Origin: Hamadaea tsunoensis DSM 44101
GTDB lineage: Bacteria > Actinomycetota > Actinomycetes > Mycobacteriales > Micromonosporaceae
Length of the DNA stretch: 64,000 bases
NCBI RefSeq assembly: GCF_000428945.1
Contig: NZ_KE386822.1
Coordinates: 247,457 to 311,456 of the forward strand
Direction of reading: 5' to 3'
Shown here: in pieces, positions 49,211-56,605 of the stretch
Layout: each line of letters starts with the position of its first letter
How positions within the stretch are numbered: position 1 is the stretch's first letter
Translations under genes and position numbers: made by a program
Notes under the pieces: generated by a model
What the model was told of the DNA's origin: nothing
What the model saw: the letters and a program-made list of their open reading frames with translations, nothing else
Database searches by the model: none

Positions 49211-50139
49211 GTGCCGACGTGGTGGGCGCGCGCCCACGCGTGGACGACCGAGGCCGCCGCCACGTCGAGCGCTCCGTGCCCGGTCGATTTGAAGACCGTC
49301 ACCTCCGTTGCGGCCGACCGGCCCGGATGCCGTCCATCCAGGACACTCCCGAGCAGCGTGATCCGCTCCGGCGGCACCCCCTGCAACTCGTACGCGCCCG
49401 CGGGCGGCGCGGAGGCGGCCGCGCCGGGCCATTCCGCGTACAGGGTGGCGGTGGCGACGAGGTCAGGATGCAGTTCGGGGCCGTGCGATCCGCCGACCGA
49501 GCTGATGTGCGCACCGGGCGCTGCCCAGTCCGGCGGGAACACCGGCTGCGTGGCGCCTGTGCAGCAGAAGATGACGTCGGCGTCGCGTACGGCGGATTCG
49601 ATGGGGGCGGCGTGGGCGTTCGGGTGCGCGGCGGCGACCACGCGGGCACTGTGGACGTCGCGGCCACCGACCACGATCGGGGCCGAACTGTCCAGCGCGG
49701 CAAGCAGTTCGACCTGCGCCCGGGCCTGGACGCCGGTGCCGATGACGGCTACCTTGGCCGACTCCGGCCGGGCCAGGGCCCGCATGCTGAGGGTGGCCGA
49801 GGCGGCTGTGCGTACAGCGGTGATGGGTTCGGCGTCCATGACGGCGAGCGGGCGCCCGTCCTCGGGGTCGAAGAGCGCGACGAGACCGCGGTGCTTGCTG
49901 CGGCCGGCGATTCCCGGTGTGGCGAAGACGGAGACCAGCTTCGCGGCGAGCCCCAGATCCGGCACGTACGCGGGCATCGCCCCGAGCAGGCCGGTCGGGG
50001 CGAACGCGGCGATACGGGGCGGGGCGGAAACCGTGTCGCGGCTGATCGCGACGAGGGCCCGGGACACGGCGTCGAGGACGCGCAGCGGTTCCAGGGCGGC
50101 CCGGGTCTGTTCGCGGTCGAGGACGAGCAGGCGGCTCAT
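49201..50139 (-). CDS. ornithine cyclodeaminase/mu-crystallin family protein (second copy)
   Basis: The 312-residue protein has family signatures KLVSVFATPG, LVALFDPEDGRPLAVMDAEP, ITAVRTAASATLSMRA, the Rossmann AVIGTGVQARAQVELL, VIFCCTGATQPVF, and the late EVTVFKSTGHGALDVAAAS. It probably acts on an imino or amino acid with NAD(P). It lies downstream of the IclR gene on the same strand and beside an amidohydrolase and an M19-like gene, suggesting a catabolic island for amides or amino-acid derivatives (inference). It is not a close duplicate of the copy at 20563. Confidence 0.85.
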   Translation of the reverse strand: MSRLLVLDREQTRAALEPLRVLDAVSRALVAISRDTVSAPPRIAAFAPTGLLGAMPAYVPDLGLAAKLVSVFATPGIAGRSKHRGLVALFDPEDGRPLAVMDAEPITAVRTAASATLSMRALARPESAKVAVIGTGVQARAQVELLAALDSSAPIVVGGRDVHSARVVAAAHPNAHAAPIESAVRDADVIFCCTGATQPVFPPDWAAPGAHISSVGGSHGPELHPDLVATATLYAEWPGAAASAPPAGAYELQGVPPERITLLGSVLDGRHPGRSAATEVTVFKSTGHGALDVAAASVVHAWARAHHVGTEI

Positions 50140-50162
50140 GAGGGGCTCCGGGAGGACGTCAG

Positions 50163-50209
50163 GATCGTGCGGGGGATCGTACGGGGAGCACGAGGGCGAT
50201 CGTGCGGGG
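50163..50209. repeat. GATCGTGCGGGG near-tandem repeats
   Basis: GATCGTGCGGGG-like 12-mers occur at 50163, 50175 and 50198 in the gap (50140-50398) between the cyclodeaminase-like gene and the IclR gene. No gene is seen in this gap. Confidence 0.6.
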
Positions 50210-50398
50210 ACGGTGTGCGGGACCGTGACCTGGATAGTGACGGGAGAACATGGGGGCGAGTAGTGCCGGACGCGAAAGCGTGTGGTGAGCGAGTATGCAG
50301 CGGGATCGGGCGCGGCGGTAGCGCACGTCCGGCGGGAGTTCGGCGACAGGGGATCCGGGGCGAGCGGGCGGTGCCGCGGAGCAGCCCGGGCGGACGGC

Positions 50399-51253
50399 TC
50401 ATGACGATCCGCCGGGACGGGTCAGGATCGTGATCAGGTCGGCTACGGCCTCGGCAAGGGCAGTACGGAGGAACTCGAGCCGCTCGCCGGTGAACTCGGC
50501 GTCCGGCCCGACGATCGTGAGCGCACACACCGCCGGTCCTAGCGAGGCCGGCTGAGCCGCTGGTTCAGGCGCTGGTTGGGGCGTTGACCGAGGTGCTGGT
50601 TGAGGCATTGACTGAGGCGCTGATCGGGGAGCTGATCGAGGCGTCGGCTGAGGGGTCGGCACGGCCTGGCTCAGCGAAGCGACGACCTTGTCGTTGCGGC
50701 CGCGTTCGAGGGCGTATCCGGTCGTGCGGACGCGGTCGATCTCGGCCTGTAGGTCCGCCGCCGAGTAGCCGGCCTCCTCCGCCTCCGCAAGATATGGCCC
50801 GTACGCGTCGGGCGCCAGCCCGGCGACGAGCGCGAGTGGGCCCGCGAACCGGTGTGCGGGAAGGGTTTCGCCGCGCAGGTGACTGATCATCTCCAGCCGT
50901 GCCGGTCGGACGGCGTCCACGACGCGGGAGCGCCGGGCTTCGAGTACCTGGAGGTTGACCATCATGTCGGTACGCTCCGCCAGCGCGACGAGGACGGGAT
51001 GGGCGATCGCCACGAGGGAGTGCCCGGCCGCCGCGCTGGACACTTGCAGGGCAGTGGCGCCGGGTAGGTAGTGCTCGCCGACGCGGAGCACCCAGCCGCG
51101 CCTGACCAGGTCGAGCAGCACCCGGTACGCGGTCGCGCGATGCAGCCCGACGGCTGTGGCCAGCTCGCCGAGGCGCTGCGGCCGGTCGGCGTGCGCGACG
51201 GCCTCGATGAGGTCGAGCGCCTTGTCCACGGCGGAACTGGCGGACCGCGCCAT
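50399..51253 (-). CDS. IclR-family transcriptional regulator with a Pro/Ser repeat insert
   Basis: The 284-residue protein has an N-terminal IclR winged helix (ALDLIEAVAHADRPQRLGEL, LHRATAYRVLLDLVRRGWV) and an effector domain (VLVALAERTDMMVNLQVLEA, LPAHRFAGPLALVAGL, LQAEIDRVRTTGYALERG). A Pro/Gln/Ser-rich insert (about residues 198-236; PQPTPRSAPRS-type units) made from DNA repeats interrupts the ligand domain before ALTIVGPDAEF. It probably controls the divergent amidohydrolase/M19 genes through the GTAACAG sites between them. Confidence 0.82.
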   Translation of the reverse strand: MARSASSAVDKALDLIEAVAHADRPQRLGELATAVGLHRATAYRVLLDLVRRGWVLRVGEHYLPGATALQVSSAAAGHSLVAIAHPVLVALAERTDMMVNLQVLEARRSRVVDAVRPARLEMISHLRGETLPAHRFAGPLALVAGLAPDAYGPYLAEAEEAGYSAADLQAEIDRVRTTGYALERGRNDKVVASLSQAVPTPQPTPRSAPRSAPQSMPQPAPRSTPQPAPEPAAQPASLGPAVCALTIVGPDAEFTGERLEFLRTALAEAVADLITILTRPGGSS

Positions 51254-51291
51254 CAGGCTCCTCCCGATCTTTCGCCTTCAAGGCCTCATGC

Positions 51292-51386
51292 CCCGAAGGC
51301 TCACCAAGCTGCCCGAAGGCTCACCAAGCTGCCGAATGCCCTACAAGCTGCCCGGAAGGCTCAACAAGCTGCCCGAAGGCTCAAGG
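51292..51386. repeat. 20-bp tandem repeat upstream of the IclR gene
   Basis: CCCGAAGGCTCACCAAGCTG occurs at 51292 and 51312, with degenerate copies at 51332 and 51351 and a partial copy after 51372. It lies in the divergent gap between the regulator and the amidohydrolase. Confidence 0.8.
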
Positions 51387-51436
51387 CCAGGTCTCGTACA
51401 TGATCCTGTGCTCGCTGAGGTATCGTTACGCCACAC

Positions 51437-51509
51437 GTTACAGTTGTTACCTACACTGTAACAGCGCCCCACGTAACAGCGCCCAACGTAACAGCGCCCA
51501 ACGTAACAG
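51437..51509. promoter_or_regulatory. GTAACAG operator array upstream of the amidohydrolase
   Basis: GTTACAGT (51437-51444) and ACTGTAAC (51455-51462) form a perfect 8-bp inverted repeat. The half-site GTAACAG then recurs at 51458, 51473, 51488 and 51503 with an exact 15-bp period, carried by tandem GCGCCCAAC spacers. The array ends 22 bp before the amidohydrolase ATG. It looks like an IclR-type operator whose half-site has been amplified. Confidence 0.65.
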
Positions 51510-51531
51510 CGCCCAACCCCCGGAGGCTCGC

Positions 51532-52869
51532 ATGGATGAACCCGCTCCGACTCCGTACGCTGCCCCGGGCGAAGGGGACGTCGTCGTCTACCGCGGGGCC
51601 ACGCTGATCGACGGCACGGGCGCATCCGCTCGGCGTGCCTCGATCGTGGTGGACGGCGCGAAGATCGTCGCTGTCGACGCGGATCCGGAGGTGCCCGCCG
51701 GCGCCGTGGAGGTCGATCTGGCCGGCCGGTTCGTCATTCCCGGTCTCATCGATTCGCATCAGCACATCGCGACGCCGCCGAACCGCCCGGTCGCCGAGGC
51801 CGCGCTGCGCCGCCAGGTCTTCGGTGGCGTCACCGCCATCCGCGACATGGCCGACGACCTGCGCCAGATCGCCGATCTCGCCCGCGCGACGCTCGTCGGC
51901 GAGATTCCCGGACCCGACATCGTGTACGCGGCGCTCATGGCCGGCCCGAGCTTCTTCGACGATCCGCGTACGTGGCAGGTGTCGCAGGGTGAGACGCCGG
52001 GGCGGGTGCCGTGGATGCAGGCGATCGACGAGGAGACGGATCTTCCGCTCGCGGTCGCGCGGGCGCAGGGCACACATGCCAAAGCCATCAAGGTGTACGC
52101 GAACCTGCCCGCCTCCACTGTGGAGGATATCGTCGACGAGGCGCACCGGCAGGGGATGATGGTCTGGGCGCACGCGACCGTGTTCCCGGCCCGACCCGGC
52201 GAGGTCGTCGCGGCCGGGGTCGACTCCGTTTCGCACGTGTCGCTGCTCGCGTACGAGACGGCGGAAGGATTGCTGAACTACAAGGACAAGCCGGCCTTCG
52301 ACGCGGCGAACCTGATCGCGAACGGCGACCCCCGGCTCGACGCCCTGTACGCGGACATGCGTGAGCGCGGCACCATCCTCGATGCGACCGCCGGCATGTG
52401 GATCTGGATGGCGAACCAGGCCGGCCAGTCAGCCGAGGTGGATCAGGCGGCCAGGAACCGGGCGCTGACCAATGTGGAGCTGTCGGCGAAGCTGACGGCG
52501 GCGGCTTACCGGGCGGGGGTCGAGATCTCGACCGGGACCGATTACGAGACCGATCCGGAGAACCCGTTCCCGTCGCTGCACGAGGAGCTGGTGTTCCTGC
52601 ACGAGCAGTGTGGCATCCCGGCCGAGCAGGTCATCCGCAGCGCGACCCTGGTCGGCGCGCGGAGCATGGGGGCGGCGGACCGGATGGGCAGCGTCGAGGC
52701 GGGCAAGCTGGCCAACTTCGTCGTGCTGGCCCGGGATCCGCTGGCCGACCTGCGTCATCTGGACTCGATCGAGTTCGTGGTCAAGCGCGGCCACCGTTAC
52801 GAGCGTTCCGACTACACACAGCCCGCAGCCTCCGGCGTCCAGACCCAGGGCCACGGAGTCCAAGCATGA
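51532..52869 (+). CDS. amidohydrolase (imidazolonepropionase/prolidase-like)
   Basis: The 445-residue protein has an amidohydrolase N-terminal sandwich (VVVYRGATLIDGTGA, VDLAGRFVIPGLIDSHQHIA; the metal HxH is HQH) and the barrel (GGVTAIRDMAD; AIKVYANLPAS with the Lys that may be carboxylated; GMMVWAHATVFPA; VDSVSHVSLL). STGTDYETDPENP supplies the metal Asp, and the C-terminal VEAGKLANFVVLARDPLADL is typical. It hydrolyses an amide or peptide-like substrate in the cytoplasm. The ATG at 51532 has GGAGG upstream. It is the first gene of a likely operon with the M19-like gene. Confidence 0.87.
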   Translation: MDEPAPTPYAAPGEGDVVVYRGATLIDGTGASARRASIVVDGAKIVAVDADPEVPAGAVEVDLAGRFVIPGLIDSHQHIATPPNRPVAEAALRRQVFGGVTAIRDMADDLRQIADLARATLVGEIPGPDIVYAALMAGPSFFDDPRTWQVSQGETPGRVPWMQAIDEETDLPLAVARAQGTHAKAIKVYANLPASTVEDIVDEAHRQGMMVWAHATVFPARPGEVVAAGVDSVSHVSLLAYETAEGLLNYKDKPAFDAANLIANGDPRLDALYADMRERGTILDATAGMWIWMANQAGQSAEVDQAARNRALTNVELSAKLTAAAYRAGVEISTGTDYETDPENPFPSLHEELVFLHEQCGIPAEQVIRSATLVGARSMGAADRMGSVEAGKLANFVVLARDPLADLRHLDSIEFVVKRGHRYERSDYTQPAASGVQTQGHGVQA

Positions 52870-52931
52870 TGAGAGCTCGGGCATTATGGGAGCTCAGGGA
52901 TGATGGGAGCTCAGGCATGATGGGAGCGCGG
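52864..52931. repeat. 17-bp tandem repeat spanning a stop/start junction
   Basis: GCATGATGGGAGCTCAG-like 17-mers occur at 52864, 52881, 52898 and 52915, and the next gene's ATG (52934) begins a fifth, partial GCATGATG unit. The first copy contains the amidohydrolase TGA. The ancestral ATGATG overlap of stop and start seems to have been duplicated, moving the genes apart (inference). Confidence 0.85.
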
Positions 52932-52933
52932 GC

Positions 52934-54007
52934 ATGATGATCGTCAACGCGCTCGGCGTACTGGACAACCCGAACGGCGCGGCCTCCGAGTCGTCGGCGG
53001 GCCACCTGATCCAGTCCAGCGAGGATCTGACGATCGACGCGCGTACGCTCGCCGAAGCGCACGCGTCCGGGCTGACCGCGGTCAACATCACGCTCGGCTA
53101 CACGCTCGGGGACCTGGAACCGTTCGGGCACACCGTCCGCGAGCTGGACGTGTGGGACGCGATCATCGAGAAGCATGCCGCCGACCTGCTGAAGGTCGAG
53201 ACGGCGGCCGATCTGGTGACGGCCGGGCGGACCGGCCGGATCGGCGTGATCTACGGCTTCCAGAACGCGGTCGCGGTAGGCGCCGCAGCAGGCCGGGAGC
53301 CCGGCGAAGCAGAGGACCGGGTCGCGTTGTTCCACCGCCGGGGCGTACGCGTCATCCAGCTGACCTACAACCAGGCCAACCAGCTCGGCGACGGTTCGAT
53401 GGCACCCGAGAACCGGGGCCTGACCGAGTTCGGGCGAGAGGTTGTCGCGGCCCTCAATGCGAACCGTGTCATGGTCGACCTGTCGCACAGCGGCGAGCGT
53501 ACGTGCCTGGACGCGATCCGGACCTCGGCCGCGCCGGTGTCCATCAACCACACCGGCTGCCGGGCCCTGACCGATCTGCCGCGCAACAAGACCGACGAGG
53601 AACTGCGCCTCGTCGCGGACGGCGGCGGCTTCGTCGGGATCTACTTCATGCCGTTCCTGCACCCGTCCGGCCACGCGACCGCCGCCGACGTCGTCGAGCA
53701 CATCGCGCACGCCGTCGACGTGTGCGGCGAGGACGCGGTCGGGATCGGCACCGACGGTCCGGTCACCGCGATCGACGACCTGGACGCGTACCGGGAGCGG
53801 CTGGCCGAGCACGTGGCCCAGCGCCAGGCCGCGGGGGTCGGTGCGGCGGGGGAGCGGGCGGACACCTTCCCGTTCGTCGTCGACCTGCGCGGGGTGGACC
53901 AGTTCCGCAAGCTCATCGGGCTGCTGGAAGACCGCGGCTACACCGCCGACCGGATCGAGAAGATCATGGGTCGCAACTTCCACGCGTACGCCGAAAGGGT
54001 CTGGTGA
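52934..54007 (+). CDS. M19 membrane-dipeptidase-like hydrolase lacking the N-terminal HxD motif
   Basis: The 357-residue protein is related to M19 renal-dipeptidase-like enzymes through IGVIYGFQNAV, IQLTYNQANQLGDGSM, RGLTEFGREVV, VMVDLSHSGERT (metal His), VSINHTGCRAL (metal His) and VGIGTDGPVT (Asp). The usual DGHND metal motif near the N-terminus is absent: the protein begins MMIVNALGVLDNPNGA. It may be a mononuclear or altered hydrolase of a divergent subfamily. No signal peptide is seen. It follows the amidohydrolase, separated only by the 17-bp tandem. Confidence 0.8.
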   Translation: MMIVNALGVLDNPNGAASESSAGHLIQSSEDLTIDARTLAEAHASGLTAVNITLGYTLGDLEPFGHTVRELDVWDAIIEKHAADLLKVETAADLVTAGRTGRIGVIYGFQNAVAVGAAAGREPGEAEDRVALFHRRGVRVIQLTYNQANQLGDGSMAPENRGLTEFGREVVAALNANRVMVDLSHSGERTCLDAIRTSAAPVSINHTGCRALTDLPRNKTDEELRLVADGGGFVGIYFMPFLHPSGHATAADVVEHIAHAVDVCGEDAVGIGTDGPVTAIDDLDAYRERLAEHVAQRQAAGVGAAGERADTFPFVVDLRGVDQFRKLIGLLEDRGYTADRIEKIMGRNFHAYAERVW

Positions 54008-54042
54008 GTGTCCCGGCCCCGGTGCGTGAGGCCGGGACACTC
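54006..54042. terminator. 13-bp stem hairpin directly after the M19-like gene
   Basis: GAGTGTCCCGGCC (54006-54018) pairs perfectly with GGCCGGGACACTC (54030-54042) around an 11-nt loop. The stem starts inside the TGA stop codon. Confidence 0.85.
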
Positions 54043-54145
54043 GGACGGGCATCCGGGGAGAGCCCGTCCGCGGTGCCGCGTTAACCGGCGGAGCCGTCGC
54101 GCGAGTGGGTGAGCGGCGGTTCCGACTACTACAGCGCCGGGTGCG

Positions 54146-54259
54146 GCTCAGATGTCACTGCCGCTCAGATGTCACTGCCCTCAGATGTCACTGCCTTTGG
54201 ATGTCACTGCCTTCGGGTGTTACTGCCTTCGGGTGTTACTGCCTTCGGGTGTTACTGCG
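54146..54259. repeat. 16-17-bp tandem repeat, 7 copies, holding the anti-sigma gene stop
   Basis: Units change from GCTCAGATGTCACTGCC (54146, 54163) through intermediate forms to TTCGGGTGTTACTGCC (54212, 54228, 54244). The last copy contains the reverse-strand stop TTA (54252-54254). Copies nearest each other are most alike, as in stepwise slippage. Confidence 0.9.
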
Positions 54260-55265
54260 CGGCGCTGTCCGGAGTAGTGCTTTCCGAGGCAGTGCTGTCT
54301 GGAGCAGTGCTGTCCGAGGCGGTGCTGGCTGGAGCGGCGTTGTCCGGATGTGACGGGTGGGCGGACGGCTTGCCGTGCTCCTTGCCCGGCTCGACCAGCG
54401 CGACGCAGTACGCCTCCACGTTGCCCTCGCCGCCGGCCGCGGCGACGAGTTCGGCGAGGGCCGGCGTGGTCAGCTGCCTGGCGCGCTCCTTCTTGTTCCC
54501 CGCCAGGTACGCGTTGCACAACCCGGCGAACGACGCCGGCACGGAGGCGGACGGGCTCGGCTGCGGTGAACCGGGCTGGGGCGAACCTGGCTGGGCCGAA
54601 CCGGGCTGGGACTCACCGGGCTGCGGCGAGGAGACCGGCGAACCAGGTGTGGCCGGCCCCGTCCGGGGCGCGTTCGGAGGGGTGTGCGAAGCCGGCGCGG
54701 GGTGCAGCGGAGTCGGCAGCACGCCGGTTCCGGCCGCGAGGGCGAGCCCGCCGGCGGCCGTGGCGGCGGCGACGGCCGCGGCCAGCTTGACCCCGACCAG
54801 CCGCATCCCGAAGAACCTCAGTCCGCCGCGGCGCTGAGCCCGGGCGGCGTACGCGGCGAAGACGGCGTCGGCCCGGCGCATCTCGTCCGGGGTGCCCGGC
54901 CCGGCCGCGGCGTCCAGCAGCCGGGCGAGGGGAGCGAGAACGGGATCGTCCACAGTGTCCACATGCAGGTCCCCGTGCCGGGCCCCGTGCAGGTCCCCCC
55001 GCAGAAGCTGTTCGGCCGTGTCGGCGTCGATCGCGCCCGCCCCGTATTCGTCCTGCCGCGGAACGAAGTACCCGCCGGCCAACTCGTCACCCGGCTCATA
55101 ACGGCGCTCGTCACCCTGCTGATCACGGCGACCCTGCTGATCACGGCGCTCGTCACCATGCTGACCACGGCGTTCGGCATCGTGCTGATCACGGCGCTCG
55201 TCCCCCTGAGCATCGCGCTCGGCGCCGTGATCGTGCCGGGGCTCGTAGTTCGGATCCTCACTCAT
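54252..55265 (-). CDS. anti-sigma-factor-like single-pass membrane protein with His/Asp-rich N-terminus
   Basis: The 337-residue protein overlaps the ECF sigma gene stop by 8 bp and has one membrane helix (LVGVKLAAAVAAATAAGGLA, around residues 155-175). The N-terminal cytosolic part is a charged repeat region (DERRDQH, DQQGDERR units); the outer part is Pro/Ser-rich with PGSPQPGS and STASDSTAPDS repeats plus a two-Cys stretch (LCNAYLAGN, EAYCVALVE). This topology fits an anti-sigma factor for the adjacent sigma gene, but no clear zinc-binding ZAS motif is seen. Family assignment is inference. Confidence 0.6.
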   Translation of the reverse strand: MSEDPNYEPRHDHGAERDAQGDERRDQHDAERRGQHGDERRDQQGRRDQQGDERRYEPGDELAGGYFVPRQDEYGAGAIDADTAEQLLRGDLHGARHGDLHVDTVDDPVLAPLARLLDAAAGPGTPDEMRRADAVFAAYAARAQRRGGLRFFGMRLVGVKLAAAVAAATAAGGLALAAGTGVLPTPLHPAPASHTPPNAPRTGPATPGSPVSSPQPGESQPGSAQPGSPQPGSPQPSPSASVPASFAGLCNAYLAGNKKERARQLTTPALAELVAAAGGEGNVEAYCVALVEPGKEHGKPSAHPSHPDNAAPASTASDSTAPDSTASESTTPDSAAQ

Positions 55266-55860
55266 CGCGACCTCTGGCGTGGCGGGGGCGGTCTTCGGTG
55301 GCTCCGAGCCGCTCCGCGAGCCGGTGCAGGCCGCGGTGGGCGGCCATGCGTACGGCGCCGGGCCGTTTGCCCAGCACCTTGGCGGCGGCCACGGCGTCGA
55401 GGCCGAGGACCGCGCGTAGCATCACGGCTTCGGCCTGGTCCACTGGCAGCGAGGCCACCAGTGCGACCGCCTCGGCTGTGGAGAGCGTGTCGAGCGCCAG
55501 GTCGGCCGCGTCCGGCGCGGTACGCGGTTCGGGCAGTTCCTCCACCGGCGTCGGGTACGCCGGCCGGCGGCGCGCGTGGCGTACGTGGTCGAGGGCGCGG
55601 TGGCGGGCGATGGTCGCCGCCCAGGCCCGGAAATCCGCCCCGTCCCCGCGGAACTTGTGCAGATCGCGGACCACCTGCAGCCACGCCTCCGAGGTCACGT
55701 CCTCGGCCTCGTCGCTGACGAGGACCCGAACATATCGCAACAGACCAGGGTGGACCTGGGTATACACCGCGCGGAAGGCGGCCTCGTCCCCGGACCGGGC
55801 CGCCTCGACGGCGGCGCCGAGGGCGTCATGACCGCCGTCACCGTCCCGCCAGGCTCGCAC
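55258..55860 (-). CDS. ECF-type RNA polymerase sigma factor
   Basis: The 200-residue protein has sigma region 2 (DEAAFRAVYTQVHPGLLRYV, EDVTSEAWLQVVRDL, FRAWAATIARHRALDHVRHA) and region 4 (LDTLSTAEAVALVASLPVDQ, MLRAVLGLDAVAAAKVLGKR, VRMAAHRGLHRLAERLG). It should direct RNA polymerase to a small regulon under control of the overlapping anti-sigma-like gene. The start is GTG at 55860. Confidence 0.88.
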   Translation of the reverse strand: MRAWRDGDGGHDALGAAVEAARSGDEAAFRAVYTQVHPGLLRYVRVLVSDEAEDVTSEAWLQVVRDLHKFRGDGADFRAWAATIARHRALDHVRHARRRPAYPTPVEELPEPRTAPDAADLALDTLSTAEAVALVASLPVDQAEAVMLRAVLGLDAVAAAKVLGKRPGAVRMAAHRGLHRLAERLGATEDRPRHARGRDE

Positions 55861-56605
55861 GAGGAGCCATCAGATCACACCTGGCCGGTGTGCGGAAGCC
55901 GCTCATGACCGTGCGTGACATTTCGTGCCGCCGTAACGCTCTTGCGAATGATGCGCAGCCACCGTCTCAGGGAGTTCGACCGGCCGGTTTTCGCCGACCG
56001 ATGCGGCCGGCGCCGCCGCCCTGCCGGGCCGGTCGGAGCCGGCTTCGCCAGGCCCCCGCACCGATCGTCGCCGCCGCTCGCGGACCTGTCCGGTGCCGCG
56101 TCCGGCCAGCTGCCAGGCTTTCCGCGAGCGGGCGCGGCCGGCTCGACCGCCGCCGCCCGGTCGGCGACTCCGTCACACGAGCCGTCCGCGACGCATCCGG
56201 CGGTCCTGCGGGCACCGTCGCGTACGCCCGTGCCTGCGTCGCCGTCGCCCGTCCCGTCGGCGCGCCACCCGAGCCATCCGCCGCACCCGTCCAGGAAAAT
56301 AGCTTTTCCACCCGATAGCGGCCCCTCACCCGATAGCGGCCCCTCACCCAGATAGCCGCACCTCAGCCAGACAGCCGCCCCTCATCTCGATACCCGCATC
56401 ACAGCCTGATCCGGTTACACAGCCAGATCCGGTTACACAGCCAGATCCGGTTTCACAGCCTGATCCGGTTACACAGCCAGAGACCGCTTCTCCGGCAGAG
56501 ACCGCTTCTCGGCTCGACGCAGCCTCTCGACACAAACAAGCCCCTCGATACAAGCCCCTCGATACAAGCCCTCGATACAAGCCCCTCGACAGAAGGAGTC
56601 AGACC
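55861..56605. other. gene-poor stretch with four successive tandem-repeat arrays
   Basis: The 745 bp between the sigma gene and the C39 peptidase gene contain no convincing gene: the open frames present (for example 55936-56355) are Pro/Arg/Ser-rich, lack family features and run into the repeats. From 56309 the sequence is built of short arrays. These are CACCCGATAGCGGCCCCT-type units (56309, 56327, then degenerate), CACAGCCAGATCCGGTTA units (56400, 56418, 56436, 56454), two GAGACCGCTTCTC units (about 56480-56510), and CGATACAAGCCCCT units (about 56530-56590). The last ends at the ribosome site AAGGAG of the peptidase gene. Confidence 0.7.

Noticed and set aside
50136..50528. Arg/Pro-rich reverse-strand frame between the cyclodeaminase-like and IclR genes
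   Set aside because: It overlaps the IclR 3' end out of frame and consists of low-complexity residues from repeats.
55936..56355. Pro/Arg-rich protein before the C39 peptidase
   Set aside because: The composition fits random high-GC DNA, competing frames are equally open, and the end runs through tandem repeats.
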